From the NCBI GenBank assembly GCA_964573775.1, contig CAZNKU010000007.1, positions 1-44,114 of the forward strand: 44,114 bases of DNA, in the 5' to 3' direction. Numbering within the stretch: the stretch's first letter is position 1; each line of letters begins with the position of its first letter. A program made the position numbers and the translations under genes. The DNA is from CAZNKU01 sp964573775. Its GTDB lineage: Bacteria > Bacillota > Clostridia > Monoglobales > Firm-18. This document shows, one piece after another, positions 16,517-25,225 of this stretch. The notes under the pieces are model-generated. The model saw only the letters and a list, made by a program, of their open reading frames with translations, searched no databases and had not been told where the DNA came from.

Positions 16517-17809
16517 ATGAAGAAATTACTTTCCATGTTTATAGTTTTTACACTTGTGATTTCAAGTGTAACGGTATTTGCTTCATCTGCAGGTGATACA
16601 GCTAAAACAACTGTAGAGGAAATAAAGACTATTACTTTCAGCGATGTTGATGCTAATGCTTCAAGCGGGACAGCTATTTATAAGCTTGTAAATGCCGGAA
16701 TTCTTAATGGTTATGAAGACGGTACATTTCGTCCTAACAACCCACTTACAAGAGCAGAACTTTGTAAGATAGTAAACCTCGTGTTTAAATACACGGAGGC
16801 TGAAGAACTTACTTTTTCTGATGTTAAAAAAGAGGATTGGTTTTACAATTATGTAGCTATTGCTAAAAAAGCAGGCTATATTACAGGTCATGCAGATGGC
16901 ACATTTAAAGGTAATGACTACCTTACAAGAGAGCAGACCTGTGCAATTATTACTCGTGTTGCAAGCCTTTATGACCTTTCAATGACTGAAACAATTACAG
17001 ATGCAGTTTCAGAATGGGCAGTTTCATATGTAAACAAGGTTGTTGCGAATAAATTGATGCCATTAGAAGAAGGCGGTAAATTCAGAGCAACAGAAAATAT
17101 TACAAGAGCAGAACTTGTTTCTGTTGTATCAAACTTTGTTGTTGAGGAGCAAAAACCTGCTGAAGGCACAACGGTTGCACAGTATACAGTAACTTTTAAT
17201 ACAAACGGCGGAAGTGCAATAGCTGCTGTTAAGATTGAATCAGGCAAGAATGTCACAAAACCTACTAATCCTACGAAAACAGGTCATACTTTTGCAGGTT
17301 GGTATTCAGACAGCGGATTGACAAAGACATTTGATTTTAACACAAAAATAACAGCAGACGTTACTTTGTACGCAAAATGGAATAAAGGCAGTGCCGTCGG
17401 AGGCGGCGGTGGAGGATCTTCAGGAGGAGGTTCATCCAAACCTGTAATTGATAAAGAAAAGCAGGATGAAGTTGTGACTACGATTGAGTCTTTGGTAAAA
17501 TCTATAAATAACAAAATAACAAGTTTTTCTGCTAAGGAGCTAGAAATTCTTGAAATTGTATTGGATGTTATGGATTCTGTTTTGATAGATGCAGAAAAAA
17601 AAGCGGTTTATAACGGAGACTATATAATCGATAATTACTCTGACGACATTGACAAAGCCGGTGGATTGTATAATGCGATGACAGATGAGGAAAAATCACA
17701 GTTTGAAACAACACTTGTGACTAATTTGGGAAAAGGAGATGCTGAAACACTTTTGAAGGTTATGTTTGGCATGACTCTTGAAGATGCAAAGGATAAAATT
17801 GATAAATAA
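16517..17809 (+). CDS. S-layer-homology protein with InlB-type repeat
   Basis: A 430-residue exported protein built like its neighbour: a signal peptide (1-23), three SLH modules (about 35-210, with NGYEDGTFRPNNPLTRAELC and TGHADGTFKGNDYLTREQTC), then one Listeria-Bacteroides B-repeat (YTVTFNTNGGSAIAAVKIES to TLYAKWN). A glycine-serine linker (GGGGGGSSGGGSS) leads to a C-terminal helical domain of about 130 residues with no recognised family. The B-repeat is an adhesion or spacer module. The gene overlaps no other and ends at a strong terminator, closing the surface operon. Confidence 0.9.
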   Translation: MKKLLSMFIVFTLVISSVTVFASSAGDTAKTTVEEIKTITFSDVDANASSGTAIYKLVNAGILNGYEDGTFRPNNPLTRAELCKIVNLVFKYTEAEELTFSDVKKEDWFYNYVAIAKKAGYITGHADGTFKGNDYLTREQTCAIITRVASLYDLSMTETITDAVSEWAVSYVNKVVANKLMPLEEGGKFRATENITRAELVSVVSNFVVEEQKPAEGTTVAQYTVTFNTNGGSAIAAVKIESGKNVTKPTNPTKTGHTFAGWYSDSGLTKTFDFNTKITADVTLYAKWNKGSAVGGGGGGSSGGGSSKPVIDKEKQDEVVTTIESLVKSINNKITSFSAKELEILEIVLDVMDSVLIDAEKKAVYNGDYIIDNYSDDIDKAGGLYNAMTDEEKSQFETTLVTNLGKGDAETLLKVMFGMTLEDAKDKIDK

Positions 17810-17817
17810 TTTTAATT

Positions 17818-17845
17818 GGCGGTGTATAATACACCGCCTTTTTTT
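17818..17845 (+). terminator. Terminator of the SLH operon
   Basis: GGCGGTGTA (17818-17826) pairs with TACACCGCC (17830-17838) across a 3-base loop, followed by seven T. Confidence 0.93.
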
Positions 17846-17917
17846 ATTTCTAAAAATTAAAAAAATGTTAATAATATTAGCACATAATTAATGTATAATT
17901 ATTCCAAGGTGATTTAT

Positions 17918-19429
17918 ATGAAAAAAATTTTACATTCGGGAATTATATCATTTTTAATTATTTTGTTTATACAGCTTGGCGTGTTTGCATCGCTGATATT
18001 CTGGCTTAATGAGTATCGTGAATATATACTTGGTATAACGTCACTTATTTCTGCAATTTTGCTTGTTTATGAAATAAACAGACCAAGCGAACCCTCATTT
18101 AAATATGCATGGATAGTACTGATAACTGTTCTGCCGGTTTTTGGGTGGCTTTTTTATGTTTATACTCACCTTAATGTAGTTACCAACGAAATTAGCAGAA
18201 GAACAAAGGTAATTGCACAAAAAACCAAGCAGTATTTGATTCAGCCTTCGGATATAACCTGTGAAATTGAAAAAACAGATATATATGGAATATCAAAATA
18301 TCTTAATGATGTTGCACACTGCCCCACATATAAAAATACATCGGTCGAGTATTTTTCATTAGGTGAAGACAAGTTCGAAAAGATGAAGTATGAACTTGAA
18401 AATGCAAAAAAGTTTATATTCATGGAATATTATATTGTTGATATAAAATCTTCAATGTGGTTGGAAATTTTTGAAATATTAAAAAGAAAAGTGGCTGAAG
18501 GTGTAGAAGTACGCCTTATGTACGACGCGATGGGAAGTCTTAAGATATTTCCTGTAGAGTATATAAAAGAGCTTGAAAAATATGAAATAAAATGTAAGGT
18601 TTTTAAACGTGTAACACCTATTCTGGAAACCTACCAGAATAACCGTGACCACAGAAAAATCCTTGTCATAGACGGACACACAGCCTTTACAGGCGGAATA
18701 AACATTGCAGACGAATATATAAACATAAAAGAGCGCTTCGGACATTGGAAGGATACTGCGGTTATGATAAAAGGTGAAGCGGTTGCAAGCTTTACAATTA
18801 TGTTTTTGCAGATGTGGAATTTAACTGATGAAGAAACAGAAAAATACGAAAAATATATTGTTAGAAAGCCCCAAGCTGCAGATGGATATGTTATACCCTA
18901 CTGTGACAGTCCTATAGATAATGAAAATATTGGGGAAAGGGTATACATTGATATAATAAACAGAGCAAAAAAATATGTTCATATTATGACGCCGTACCTT
19001 GTAATAAGTCACGAAATGCAGGAGGCACTTAAATATGCGGTAAAACGAGGTGTAGATGTGCATATAGTTATGCCGCACATACCCGACAAGGATTATGCGC
19101 TTTGGCTTGCACGCTCTTACTACAAAAAGCTGATAATCAGCGGAGTAAAAATATACGAATATAAAGCTGGCTTTGTTCATGCAAAGGTTACGGTAAGTGA
19201 CGGTAATACCGCGGTTGTGGGAACAATAAATTACGATTACAGAAGTTTGTATCTTAACTACGAATGTGCACTCTTTATGCACGATGTGCCTGAAATTTCA
19301 CGTATCGAACAAGACTGTGTTAATACAGAAGAAAAGTGCACGCAAATCACTGTAGAAGAATATGGAAAATTCAATATATTCGGCAGACTTTTTGGTATGA
19401 TAATACGCTTGTTTGCCCCGTTGATGTAA
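17918..19429 (+). CDS. cls: Cardiolipin synthase
   Basis: Joins phosphatidylglycerol molecules to make cardiolipin at the membrane. The 503-residue product has two N-terminal membrane helices (about 9-30 and 55-75) and two phospholipase-D HKD motifs: HRKILVIDGHTAFTGGIN and HAKVTVSDGNTAVVGTIN. That is the arrangement of bacterial Cls. The start at 17918 lies behind AAGGTGA; an in-frame ATG at 17891 lies in the promoter region. It is convergent with pnuC, with a shared terminator. Confidence 0.93.
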   Translation: MKKILHSGIISFLIILFIQLGVFASLIFWLNEYREYILGITSLISAILLVYEINRPSEPSFKYAWIVLITVLPVFGWLFYVYTHLNVVTNEISRRTKVIAQKTKQYLIQPSDITCEIEKTDIYGISKYLNDVAHCPTYKNTSVEYFSLGEDKFEKMKYELENAKKFIFMEYYIVDIKSSMWLEIFEILKRKVAEGVEVRLMYDAMGSLKIFPVEYIKELEKYEIKCKVFKRVTPILETYQNNRDHRKILVIDGHTAFTGGINIADEYINIKERFGHWKDTAVMIKGEAVASFTIMFLQMWNLTDEETEKYEKYIVRKPQAADGYVIPYCDSPIDNENIGERVYIDIINRAKKYVHIMTPYLVISHEMQEALKYAVKRGVDVHIVMPHIPDKDYALWLARSYYKKLIISGVKIYEYKAGFVHAKVTVSDGNTAVVGTINYDYRSLYLNYECALFMHDVPEISRIEQDCVNTEEKCTQITVEEYGKFNIFGRLFGMIIRLFAPLM

Positions 19430-19433
19430 AAAA

Positions 19434-19468
19434 GACTGTATCAAAATGATTTTCATTTTGATACAGTC
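19434..19468. terminator. Bidirectional terminator between cls and pnuC
   Basis: A perfect 16-bp stem (19434-19449 with 19453-19468) and 3-base loop. The stop codon and last codons of pnuC lie in the right arm, so the hairpin is partly coding. Confidence 0.88.
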
Positions 19469-20136
19469 TCCTTTTCCCATTTTATAAGCATTATTATGCC
19501 ACTCACAAGATATACTAACCACATTAAAAGTGTTGCAATGTTGTCACTTCCTGATGAAAAATTGCACCACCACATATATACGCTTACGGTATTTACCCCA
19601 AGCCATATCCACCATTGTTCTGAATACATACCTACAGATACAATCATTGCAACAACAGATGCAACGGTTGTAAATGAGTCCACAAATGGCATTGTATCGC
19701 CAAAGTATGCAAGGAGTAAACCGTAAAGATAGGTGGCAACTGCAATTATGGCAGCAATAAGAAGTCTGCCACCGTTTTTCATATGCTTTTTTGTAACCTC
19801 GTGGGTTTCGGTACTTATGTTTTTACTCCACACAAAAAAGCCTACAAATTGCATTGGAATGTAATATATTACATTAAGCATTGTTTCTCCGTAAAGCTTT
19901 GCGTTAAAGGATATTATTGCATAAAGCACACAGTTTATAAGCCCGAAAAAGTATGCACTGAGTTTTCCTTTACCTGCAAAAATAACGTATGCAATACCCG
20001 TTACGGCAGATATTATTCCCATAATTGAGTCCTGCCAGTATATCGAAAGTGCAGTTATTACAGAGCAGGTAAACAAAAGCCATAATATTTCCCAAAGCTT
20101 CCAGCCTGACAATTCATTTTCAATAAATTTTTTCAT
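19453..20136 (-). CDS. pnuC: PnuC-type nicotinamide riboside transporter
   Basis: A 227-residue membrane protein with about seven helices that takes up nicotinamide riboside (or a related vitamin precursor) by facilitated diffusion. The family's conserved tryptophan/asparagine motif EQWWIWLGVNTVSVYMWW is in the C-terminal half, and the N-terminal WEILWLLF and ISAVTGIAYVIFAGKGK segments match as well. Specificity within the Pnu family (NR versus thiamine or riboflavin) cannot be read with certainty. It is a single gene with its own promoter. Confidence 0.88.
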   Translation of the reverse strand: MKKFIENELSGWKLWEILWLLFTCSVITALSIYWQDSIMGIISAVTGIAYVIFAGKGKLSAYFFGLINCVLYAIISFNAKLYGETMLNVIYYIPMQFVGFFVWSKNISTETHEVTKKHMKNGGRLLIAAIIAVATYLYGLLLAYFGDTMPFVDSFTTVASVVAMIVSVGMYSEQWWIWLGVNTVSVYMWWCNFSSGSDNIATLLMWLVYLVSGIIMLIKWEKETVSK

Positions 20137-20164
20137 AAAAACGTTTCCTCATAAATTTTACTTG

Positions 20165-20193
20165 ATTATACCATAAAAAAGTGTTTATATCAA
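20165..20193 (-). promoter_or_regulatory. Promoter of pnuC
   Basis: On the minus strand TTGATA (20193-20188), 17 bases, TATAAT (20170-20165). Confidence 0.82.
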
Positions 20194-20202
20194 CATAAAT
20201 TC

Positions 20203-20231
20203 TTTACAAAGACAAATGATTATGATAAAAT
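20203..20231 (+). promoter_or_regulatory. Promoter of the endonuclease IV-aroQ-pepP operon
   Basis: TTTACA (20203-20208), 17 bases, TAAAAT (20226-20231). It is divergent from, and starts 10 bases past, the pnuC promoter. Confidence 0.75.
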
Positions 20232-20256
20232 ATTTTTATTGAAAGGAGGAAAGGCA

Positions 20257-21108
20257 ATGGTTAAATTCGGAACAGCCGGTAATCCTGAAATTTTTTACGA
20301 CCAGGGTGGCAAGTCCTCTTTGGAAATGCCGAAATGGTTAAACAGTATAGGTCTTAATGCTTATGAGTATCAGTGTGGAAGAGGTGTTAAAATATCTGAC
20401 GAGGCGGCACAGATTCTCGGTGAAAAGGCACGTGAATATAACATTGCCCTAAGTGTCCATGCACCGTATTTTACAAATATATCAAGCGTAGAGCCTGAAA
20501 AAATTGATAATACAATAAAATATATTCTGCAGGCGGCAAATGCCGCACATCATATGGGTGCAAAAAGATTGGTTGTGCATATGGGTGCCGCAAAGGATAT
20601 TACACGCAGATATGCTATGGAAATATCCAAAACAACTGTTGAACGTGCACTTGCAGAGCTTGACAATGCAGGGTTTTCGGATGTGACACTTTGTATGGAA
20701 ACAATGGGCAAAATCAATCAGATGGGTACAATAGAGGAAGTTATGGAGCTGTGTTGCATGGATGAGCGGCTTTTACCTACGGTAGATTTCGGTCACCTTA
20801 ATTCACGTATGCAGGGTGCACTTAAAAACGAAGAGGATTTTGAACATATTATAAAATATATGGAAAAGAAAATCGGCAGAGAAAGGACAGCCAATTTTCA
20901 CGCACACTTCAGCAAAATAGAATTTACAAAAGCAGGTGAAAAGAAGCATCTTACTTTTGAAAATACAGAATACGGACCTGATTTTACACCACTTGCAAGG
21001 GTGCTTGCAAAGCGAAAGCTTTCACCTACAATAATTTGTGAATCCGCAGGTACTCAAAGTCAGGATGCATTAACAATGAAGAAAATATATGAGGAGTGTT
21101 TGAAATGA
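20257..21108 (+). CDS. nfo: Endonuclease IV family protein (AP endonuclease)
   Basis: A 283-residue TIM-barrel protein of the AP-endonuclease-2/xylose-isomerase fold. Metal-binding motifs follow endonuclease IV: SVHAPYF, KRLVVHMGAA, CMETMGKINQMGTIEEVMEL, TVDFGHLNSRM, FHAHFSKIEF and the final IICESAGTQSQDAL. Such enzymes cut DNA at abasic sites with three zinc ions. Several neighbouring families share the fold, so the substrate is likely but not certain. The start at 20257 follows a GAAAGGAGG site; the ATG at 20239 precedes it. It is translationally coupled to aroQ, with which it overlaps by four bases. Confidence 0.85.
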   Translation: MVKFGTAGNPEIFYDQGGKSSLEMPKWLNSIGLNAYEYQCGRGVKISDEAAQILGEKAREYNIALSVHAPYFTNISSVEPEKIDNTIKYILQAANAAHHMGAKRLVVHMGAAKDITRRYAMEISKTTVERALAELDNAGFSDVTLCMETMGKINQMGTIEEVMELCCMDERLLPTVDFGHLNSRMQGALKNEEDFEHIIKYMEKKIGRERTANFHAHFSKIEFTKAGEKKHLTFENTEYGPDFTPLARVLAKRKLSPTIICESAGTQSQDALTMKKIYEECLK

Positions 21109-21533
21109 AAATACTTATTATAAACGGACCAAATCTTAATATGTTGGGTATAAGAGAGCCCGAAAAGTACGGCAATGAAACCTTACCAGATATTAACGGT
21201 AAAATTAAAAAATACTGTGATGACAATAATATTGATGTGGAATTTTATCAGTCAAATATTGAGGGTGAAATTATAAATAAAATCCATTCAGCAAGAGGTA
21301 ATTTTGACGGTATAATTATGAATGCAGGTGCTTTTACACATTACAGCTATGCAATACGTGACGCTATTCCCATTGCAGAAATGCCCGTTGTAGAGGTTCA
21401 TCTTACAAACGTTCATTCACGTGAAGAATTCCGCCATAAATCTGTTATTGCACCTGTATGCAAAGGACAAATCTGCGGTTTTGGAAGCAACAGCTACCTT
21501 GTGGCAGTAAAGGCGTTGGAGCTTAGTTTATGA
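21105..21533 (+). CDS. aroQ: 3-dehydroquinate dehydratase, type II
   Basis: Third step of the shikimate pathway: converts 3-dehydroquinate to 3-dehydroshikimate. The 142-residue size and motifs are those of the dodecameric type II enzyme: NGPNLNMLGIREPEKYG (with the catalytic Tyr), FYQSNIEGEI, NAGAFTHYSYAIRDA (Asn and His) and VEVHLTNVHSREEFRHKS (general-acid His). It overlaps the upstream stop by ATGA and the downstream pepP start by ATGA, so three genes are translationally coupled. No other aromatic pathway gene is nearby. Confidence 0.96.
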   Translation: MKILIINGPNLNMLGIREPEKYGNETLPDINGKIKKYCDDNNIDVEFYQSNIEGEIINKIHSARGNFDGIIMNAGAFTHYSYAIRDAIPIAEMPVVEVHLTNVHSREEFRHKSVIAPVCKGQICGFGSNSYLVAVKALELSL

Positions 21534-22567
21534 TAAATGACATTTTAAAGCAAAAAAACCTTGAAGCAATAATTGTTACCAGTCCTGAAAATCTTTACTA
21601 CTTCAGTGGTTTTACAGGCGGTGAAGGATTGTTGGTATTCACCCCTGAAAAAAAGTATGTTATAGTAGACGGTCGTTATACTATACAGGCTAAGGAGCAA
21701 ACCAAGGATTTTGAGGTTATACAGTACAGCGTATTACCGTATAAAATTATCGCGGATATGGGTTTTGATAAAATAGGTTTTGAGGACAAGACCATATCAT
21801 ATAATTCCTTTAAGATGATGAGCAATGCTATGCCTGCGGTTACATTAATGGGAGTTTCTGATGAGCTTAACGAATACCGCAAAGTGAAAAGTGATGAGGA
21901 ATGTAAAACCATTCGCCGTGCGGAGCAGATAGGGGACATGGCATTTGAATACATTCTGCCATTTATAAAGCCTGGAATTACAGAAAGGGAAATTGCACTT
22001 GAGCTTGAATACTTTATGAAAAAGCAGGGTGCATCTGCACTTTCCTTTGATACAATAGTTGCGGTGGGTGAACGCAGTGCACTGCCACACGCTAACCTTA
22101 CAGATAAAAGGGTTGAGGAAGGCAAGGTTGTCCTTATGGACTACGGCTGTGTGTACAACGGCTACTGCAGTGATATGACACGTACTGTTGCGGTAGGCTA
22201 TGCTGACGATAAAACAAAAAACATTTATGACACAGTGTTAAAAGCCCAACTTTCGGCTATTGATGCCATAAAGGCAGGAGTACCCAATAAAGATGTAGAC
22301 AAGGTTGCAAGGGATATAATTGCCGATGCGGGTTACGGTGAAACCTTTACGCATTCATTAGGTCACGGCGTAGGGCTTGAAGTACATGAACAGCCAAACC
22401 TTTCACCAAGGTCTGAGGATGCACTGAAAACAGGCAATATCGTAACTGTTGAACCGGGTATTTATATAGAAGGTTTTTGTGGGGTACGTATAGAGGATTT
22501 GGTATTGGTTACAGAAGACGGCTGTGAAAATTTCACACATTCTTCAAAAGATTTTATTATATTGTAA
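21530..22567 (+). CDS. pepP: Xaa-Pro aminopeptidase (M24 family)
   Basis: A metallopeptidase removing N-terminal residues ahead of proline. The 345-residue product has a creatinase-like N-terminal domain (about 1-120) and a pita-bread catalytic domain. The five metal ligands are visible: two Asp in MDYGCVYNGYCSDMTRTV, His in HSLGHGVGLEVHE, Glu in VTVEPGIYIEG and Glu in VRIEDLVLV. It starts with an ATGA overlap on aroQ and precedes efp, a conserved order in Bacillota. EF-P resolves ribosomes stalled at polyproline, so the pairing with a proline peptidase is suggestive but unproven as a functional link. Confidence 0.94.
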   Translation: MINDILKQKNLEAIIVTSPENLYYFSGFTGGEGLLVFTPEKKYVIVDGRYTIQAKEQTKDFEVIQYSVLPYKIIADMGFDKIGFEDKTISYNSFKMMSNAMPAVTLMGVSDELNEYRKVKSDEECKTIRRAEQIGDMAFEYILPFIKPGITEREIALELEYFMKKQGASALSFDTIVAVGERSALPHANLTDKRVEEGKVVLMDYGCVYNGYCSDMTRTVAVGYADDKTKNIYDTVLKAQLSAIDAIKAGVPNKDVDKVARDIIADAGYGETFTHSLGHGVGLEVHEQPNLSPRSEDALKTGNIVTVEPGIYIEGFCGVRIEDLVLVTEDGCENFTHSSKDFIIL

Positions 22568-22574
22568 AAAAGAC

Positions 22575-22603
22575 TTGAATTTTATGGGAAAATATTGTAA
22601 AAT
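22575..22603 (+). promoter_or_regulatory. Promoter of efp
   Basis: TTGAAT (22575-22580), 17 bases, TAAAAT (22598-22603). It lies just after pepP, giving efp an independent start. Confidence 0.78.
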
Positions 22604-22646
22604 ATAGGATAGATAAATTTTGATAATAATTTGGAGGTATAAATAA

Positions 22647-23204
22647 ATGATTACAGCAGGTGATTTCAGAAATGGTGTTACTTTCGAAATGGACGGTAAA
22701 GTATACCAGGTAGTAGAATTTCAGCACGTTAAACCGGGCAAGGGCGCAGCTTTCGTAAGAACAAAGCTTAAAGACGTTATCAACGGTTCTAATGTTGAAA
22801 CAACTTTCAGACCAACAGATAAAATGCCGAAGGCTCATATCGAACGTAAGGATATGCAGTATTCTTATTCAGACGGTGATCTATACTATTTCATGGATCC
22901 TGAAACATTCGATATGATTCCTCTTAACTCATCACAGCTTGGTGATGCTCTTAAATTCGTTAAGGAAAACGATACAGTACGTCTTATCTCTTACAAGGGT
23001 AACGTGTTTGATGTAGAACCACCTACATTTGTTGAACTTGCAGTTACTGAAACAGAACCTGGCGTTAAGGGCGATACAGCTACTAACGTAACAAAGGCTT
23101 GCACATTGGAAACAGGTGCAGTTATTCAGGTTCCTATCTTCATTAACGAAGGTGACGTTATCAGAATCGATACACGTACAGGCGACTACATGGAAAGAGT
23201 TTAA
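22647..23204 (+). CDS. efp: Elongation factor P
   Basis: Binds ribosomes stalled at polyproline and promotes peptide bond formation. The 185-residue, three-beta-barrel protein is full length. K32 sits at the tip of domain 1 (HVKPGKGAAFVRTK), the position that is post-translationally modified in many bacteria. The C-terminal signature region (GDVIRIDTRTGDYMERV) is intact. Its ribosome binding site is GGAGG. It is followed 49 bases later by the zinc-ribbon gene, probably in the same transcript. Confidence 0.98.
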   Translation: MITAGDFRNGVTFEMDGKVYQVVEFQHVKPGKGAAFVRTKLKDVINGSNVETTFRPTDKMPKAHIERKDMQYSYSDGDLYYFMDPETFDMIPLNSSQLGDALKFVKENDTVRLISYKGNVFDVEPPTFVELAVTETEPGVKGDTATNVTKACTLETGAVIQVPIFINEGDVIRIDTRTGDYMERV

Positions 23205-23253
23205 TTTATTGCCTTTTGGTAATAATATACTCAGAATTTAAGGAGGGATATTT

Positions 23254-23673
23254 ATGTCACTAATTTCTGAAAAGGTTGCATACTTACAGGGTCTTGCCGA
23301 AGGTCTTAAGATTAATGGTGAAACACCTGAGGGAAAGTTGCTTACAGAAATAATTAACGTACTTGGCAGTATTTCTGATGAACTTGAAGCACAGGAAGAC
23401 GCACAGGACGAACTTTACGATAAAGTGTTTGAACTTGAAGATGCTGTTTACGGCGACGAAGATTACGACGACGATGACGAATACTTCTTGGAAGAATGCG
23501 ATGAAGATGAAGAATTTACTATAAAATGTCCTACTTGTAATGAAGAATTTTTCATTTCCTATGAGGACTTGGAAGACGAAGCAGAGCTTAACTGTCCTTA
23601 CTGCAATCAGGAAATTGAGCTTGATTTAAGCTGCGATGGAGATTGCTCATGCTGCGACGGAGATTGCGAATAA
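23254..23673 (+). CDS. CD1247-type zinc-ribbon protein
   Basis: A 139-residue acidic protein. The N-terminal helix pair (MSLISEKVAYLQGLAEGLKI) matches the CD1247-type N-terminal domain of Clostridia; a very acidic linker (DEDYDDDDEYF) follows. A zinc ribbon CPTC...CPYC lies at about 95-125. The last 13 residues add five more Cys (CDGDCSCCDGDCE), an unusual tail that may bind metal. The role is unknown; the gene habitually follows efp in this class. Confidence 0.82.
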   Translation: MSLISEKVAYLQGLAEGLKINGETPEGKLLTEIINVLGSISDELEAQEDAQDELYDKVFELEDAVYGDEDYDDDDEYFLEECDEDEEFTIKCPTCNEEFFISYEDLEDEAELNCPYCNQEIELDLSCDGDCSCCDGDCE

Positions 23674-23682
23674 TTAAAATTT

Positions 23683-23717
23683 AACGGCAATGGAGTTTTC
23701 TCCTTTGCCGTTTGTTT
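23683..23717 (+). terminator. Terminator after the efp unit
   Basis: AACGGCAA (23683-23690) pairs with TTGCCGTT (23705-23712), with an inner GGAG/CTCC extension. The T-tract is broken (TTTGTTTG), so termination may be partial. Confidence 0.6.
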
Positions 23718-23735
23718 GTAAAAGGGGTTGTTTTT

Positions 23736-24230
23736 ATGGTTGTTATAGCAATTGTGACAATAGTTGCTTTTTTGCTGGACAGAATAAGCAAAGTTGTAAT
23801 GATTAATACTGTTTTTAATATAGAATCATTAAGTATTGACTCCGTTGCCGAAACTGTACCGGTTATAAAGGATGTTTTGCATTTTACCTACCTTGGCAAT
23901 GATGGTATGGCGTTTGGAATGCTTTCCGGCAGCAAGGCTTTGCTTATTGTGCTTTGCTTTGTGATTCTTGCTATTATAGGCTTTGTTATTTATAAAACCA
24001 AACCCCAAAAAAAGCTTGAAAAAATAAGCTATGGACTGATAATAGGCGGTGCAACAGGAAATCTTTATGACAGATTTGCACACGGATTTGTTATTGACTT
24101 TATTGATGTACGCTTTATTGATTATCCTACATTTAATGTGGCAGACTGTTTTGTGGTTATAGGTGCAATACTTCTTTGTACATGTGTTATATTTTTTGAC
24201 AAAAAGGAAGATGAAGTTGAAAAAGATTAA
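23736..24230 (+). CDS. lspA: Signal peptidase II (lipoprotein)
   Basis: Membrane aspartyl protease that removes signal peptides from prolipoproteins. The 164-residue product has four predicted membrane helices and both catalytic Asp motifs: GGATGNLYDRFAHGFVIDFI and FNVADCFVVIGA. The start at 23736 lies behind AAAAGGGG; the ATG at 23712 falls in the preceding terminator. Its end overlaps rluD by about 20 bases, a conserved pairing in Bacillota. Confidence 0.95.
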   Translation: MVVIAIVTIVAFLLDRISKVVMINTVFNIESLSIDSVAETVPVIKDVLHFTYLGNDGMAFGMLSGSKALLIVLCFVILAIIGFVIYKTKPQKKLEKISYGLIIGGATGNLYDRFAHGFVIDFIDVRFIDYPTFNVADCFVVIGAILLCTCVIFFDKKEDEVEKD

Positions 24231-25119
24231 TTACATTGCTGATGAAAACATAAGAATAGATAAGTTTATTGCATCAAAGCTTGATGGTGTTACACGTTCG
24301 CATATTCAAAAGCTTATTGATGAGGGAAATGTTACCGTAGACGGAAAAAGTGTAAAATCAAATCACAAGCTTAAAATGGGTCAGGATATAGAGGTTACTT
24401 TACCCGAAGCAAAACAGCTTGACGTAAAGGCAGAAAAAATTGATCTTGATATTGTGTATGAGGATGAACACATGCTTGTTGTAAACAAGCCTCAAAATAT
24501 GGTGGTACACCCTGCAGCAGGTAATTTCGAGGGTACACTTGTAAACGCACTTATGCACCATTGCGGTGATTCACTGTCGGGGATAAACGGCGTTATACGT
24601 CCTGGAATTGTACACCGTATAGATAAAGATACAAGCGGACTTTTGCTTGTGGCAAAGGACGATGTAACACATATCGGTCTTTCTGAACAGATTAAAGAGC
24701 ATTCTTTGACCAGAAAGTATATTGCCATAGTTCACGGTAATTTTAAAAATGACGAAGGTACTGTGGATGCACCTATCGGCAGACACCCTACCGACAGAAA
24801 GAAAATGTGTATAACAGAAAAAAATTCCAAAAATGCAGTTACTCATTACAGAGTTTTGCAAAGATTTATGGAATACACCCTGGTGGAGTGTAAGCTTGAA
24901 ACCGGCCGTACACATCAGATTCGTGTACATATGGCAAGTCTTGGGCACCCTGTAATGGGTGACAAGACCTATGGTGTAAAAAAGGAAAAATACAATTTAA
25001 GCGGTCAGCTTTTGCACGCTAAAATTGTAGGCTTTATTCACCCTGTAACCAAAGAATATATGGAGTTTGAAACAGAAATCCCCGAAAGATTTATGAAGTT
25101 TTTAAACAAAAAGAATTAA
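24211..25119 (+). CDS. rluD: Pseudouridine synthase RluD family
   Basis: Converts uridines to pseudouridine in 23S rRNA (RluD modifies the helix 69 loop; sub-specificity is inferred). The 302-residue product has an N-terminal S4 domain (RIDKFIASKL, HIQKLIDEGNVTVDGK) and a catalytic domain with VHRIDKDTSGLLLVAKD (catalytic Asp) and GRTHQIRVHMASLGHP. The ATG at 24211 sits only 2 bases from AAGGA, so the in-frame TTG at 24217, at an 8-base spacing, may be the true start; the difference is two residues. It overlaps lspA and is followed by a strong terminator. Confidence 0.94.
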   Translation: MKLKKINYIADENIRIDKFIASKLDGVTRSHIQKLIDEGNVTVDGKSVKSNHKLKMGQDIEVTLPEAKQLDVKAEKIDLDIVYEDEHMLVVNKPQNMVVHPAAGNFEGTLVNALMHHCGDSLSGINGVIRPGIVHRIDKDTSGLLLVAKDDVTHIGLSEQIKEHSLTRKYIAIVHGNFKNDEGTVDAPIGRHPTDRKKMCITEKNSKNAVTHYRVLQRFMEYTLVECKLETGRTHQIRVHMASLGHPVMGDKTYGVKKEKYNLSGQLLHAKIVGFIHPVTKEYMEFETEIPERFMKFLNKKN

Positions 25120-25143
25120 ATAACTAACCTGGAGAAAAAATTT

Positions 25144-25177
25144 AAAGCAGATTTAACATAAATCTGCTTTATTTTTT
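25144..25177 (+). terminator. Terminator of lspA-rluD
   Basis: A perfect 12-bp stem (25144-25155 with 25159-25170) with a 3-base loop, followed by ATTTTTT. Confidence 0.9.
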
Positions 25178-25187
25178 AATATTAGTA

Positions 25188-25196
25188 TGTTATAAT
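25188..25196 (+). promoter_or_regulatory. Extended -10 promoter of mgsA
   Basis: TGTTATAAT (25188-25196) is an extended -10 element. The -35 region is a T-rich stretch with little match to consensus. Confidence 0.55.
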
Positions 25197-25225
25197 GTAA
25201 TTGAATTTAAAAGAAAGGAGATGGT

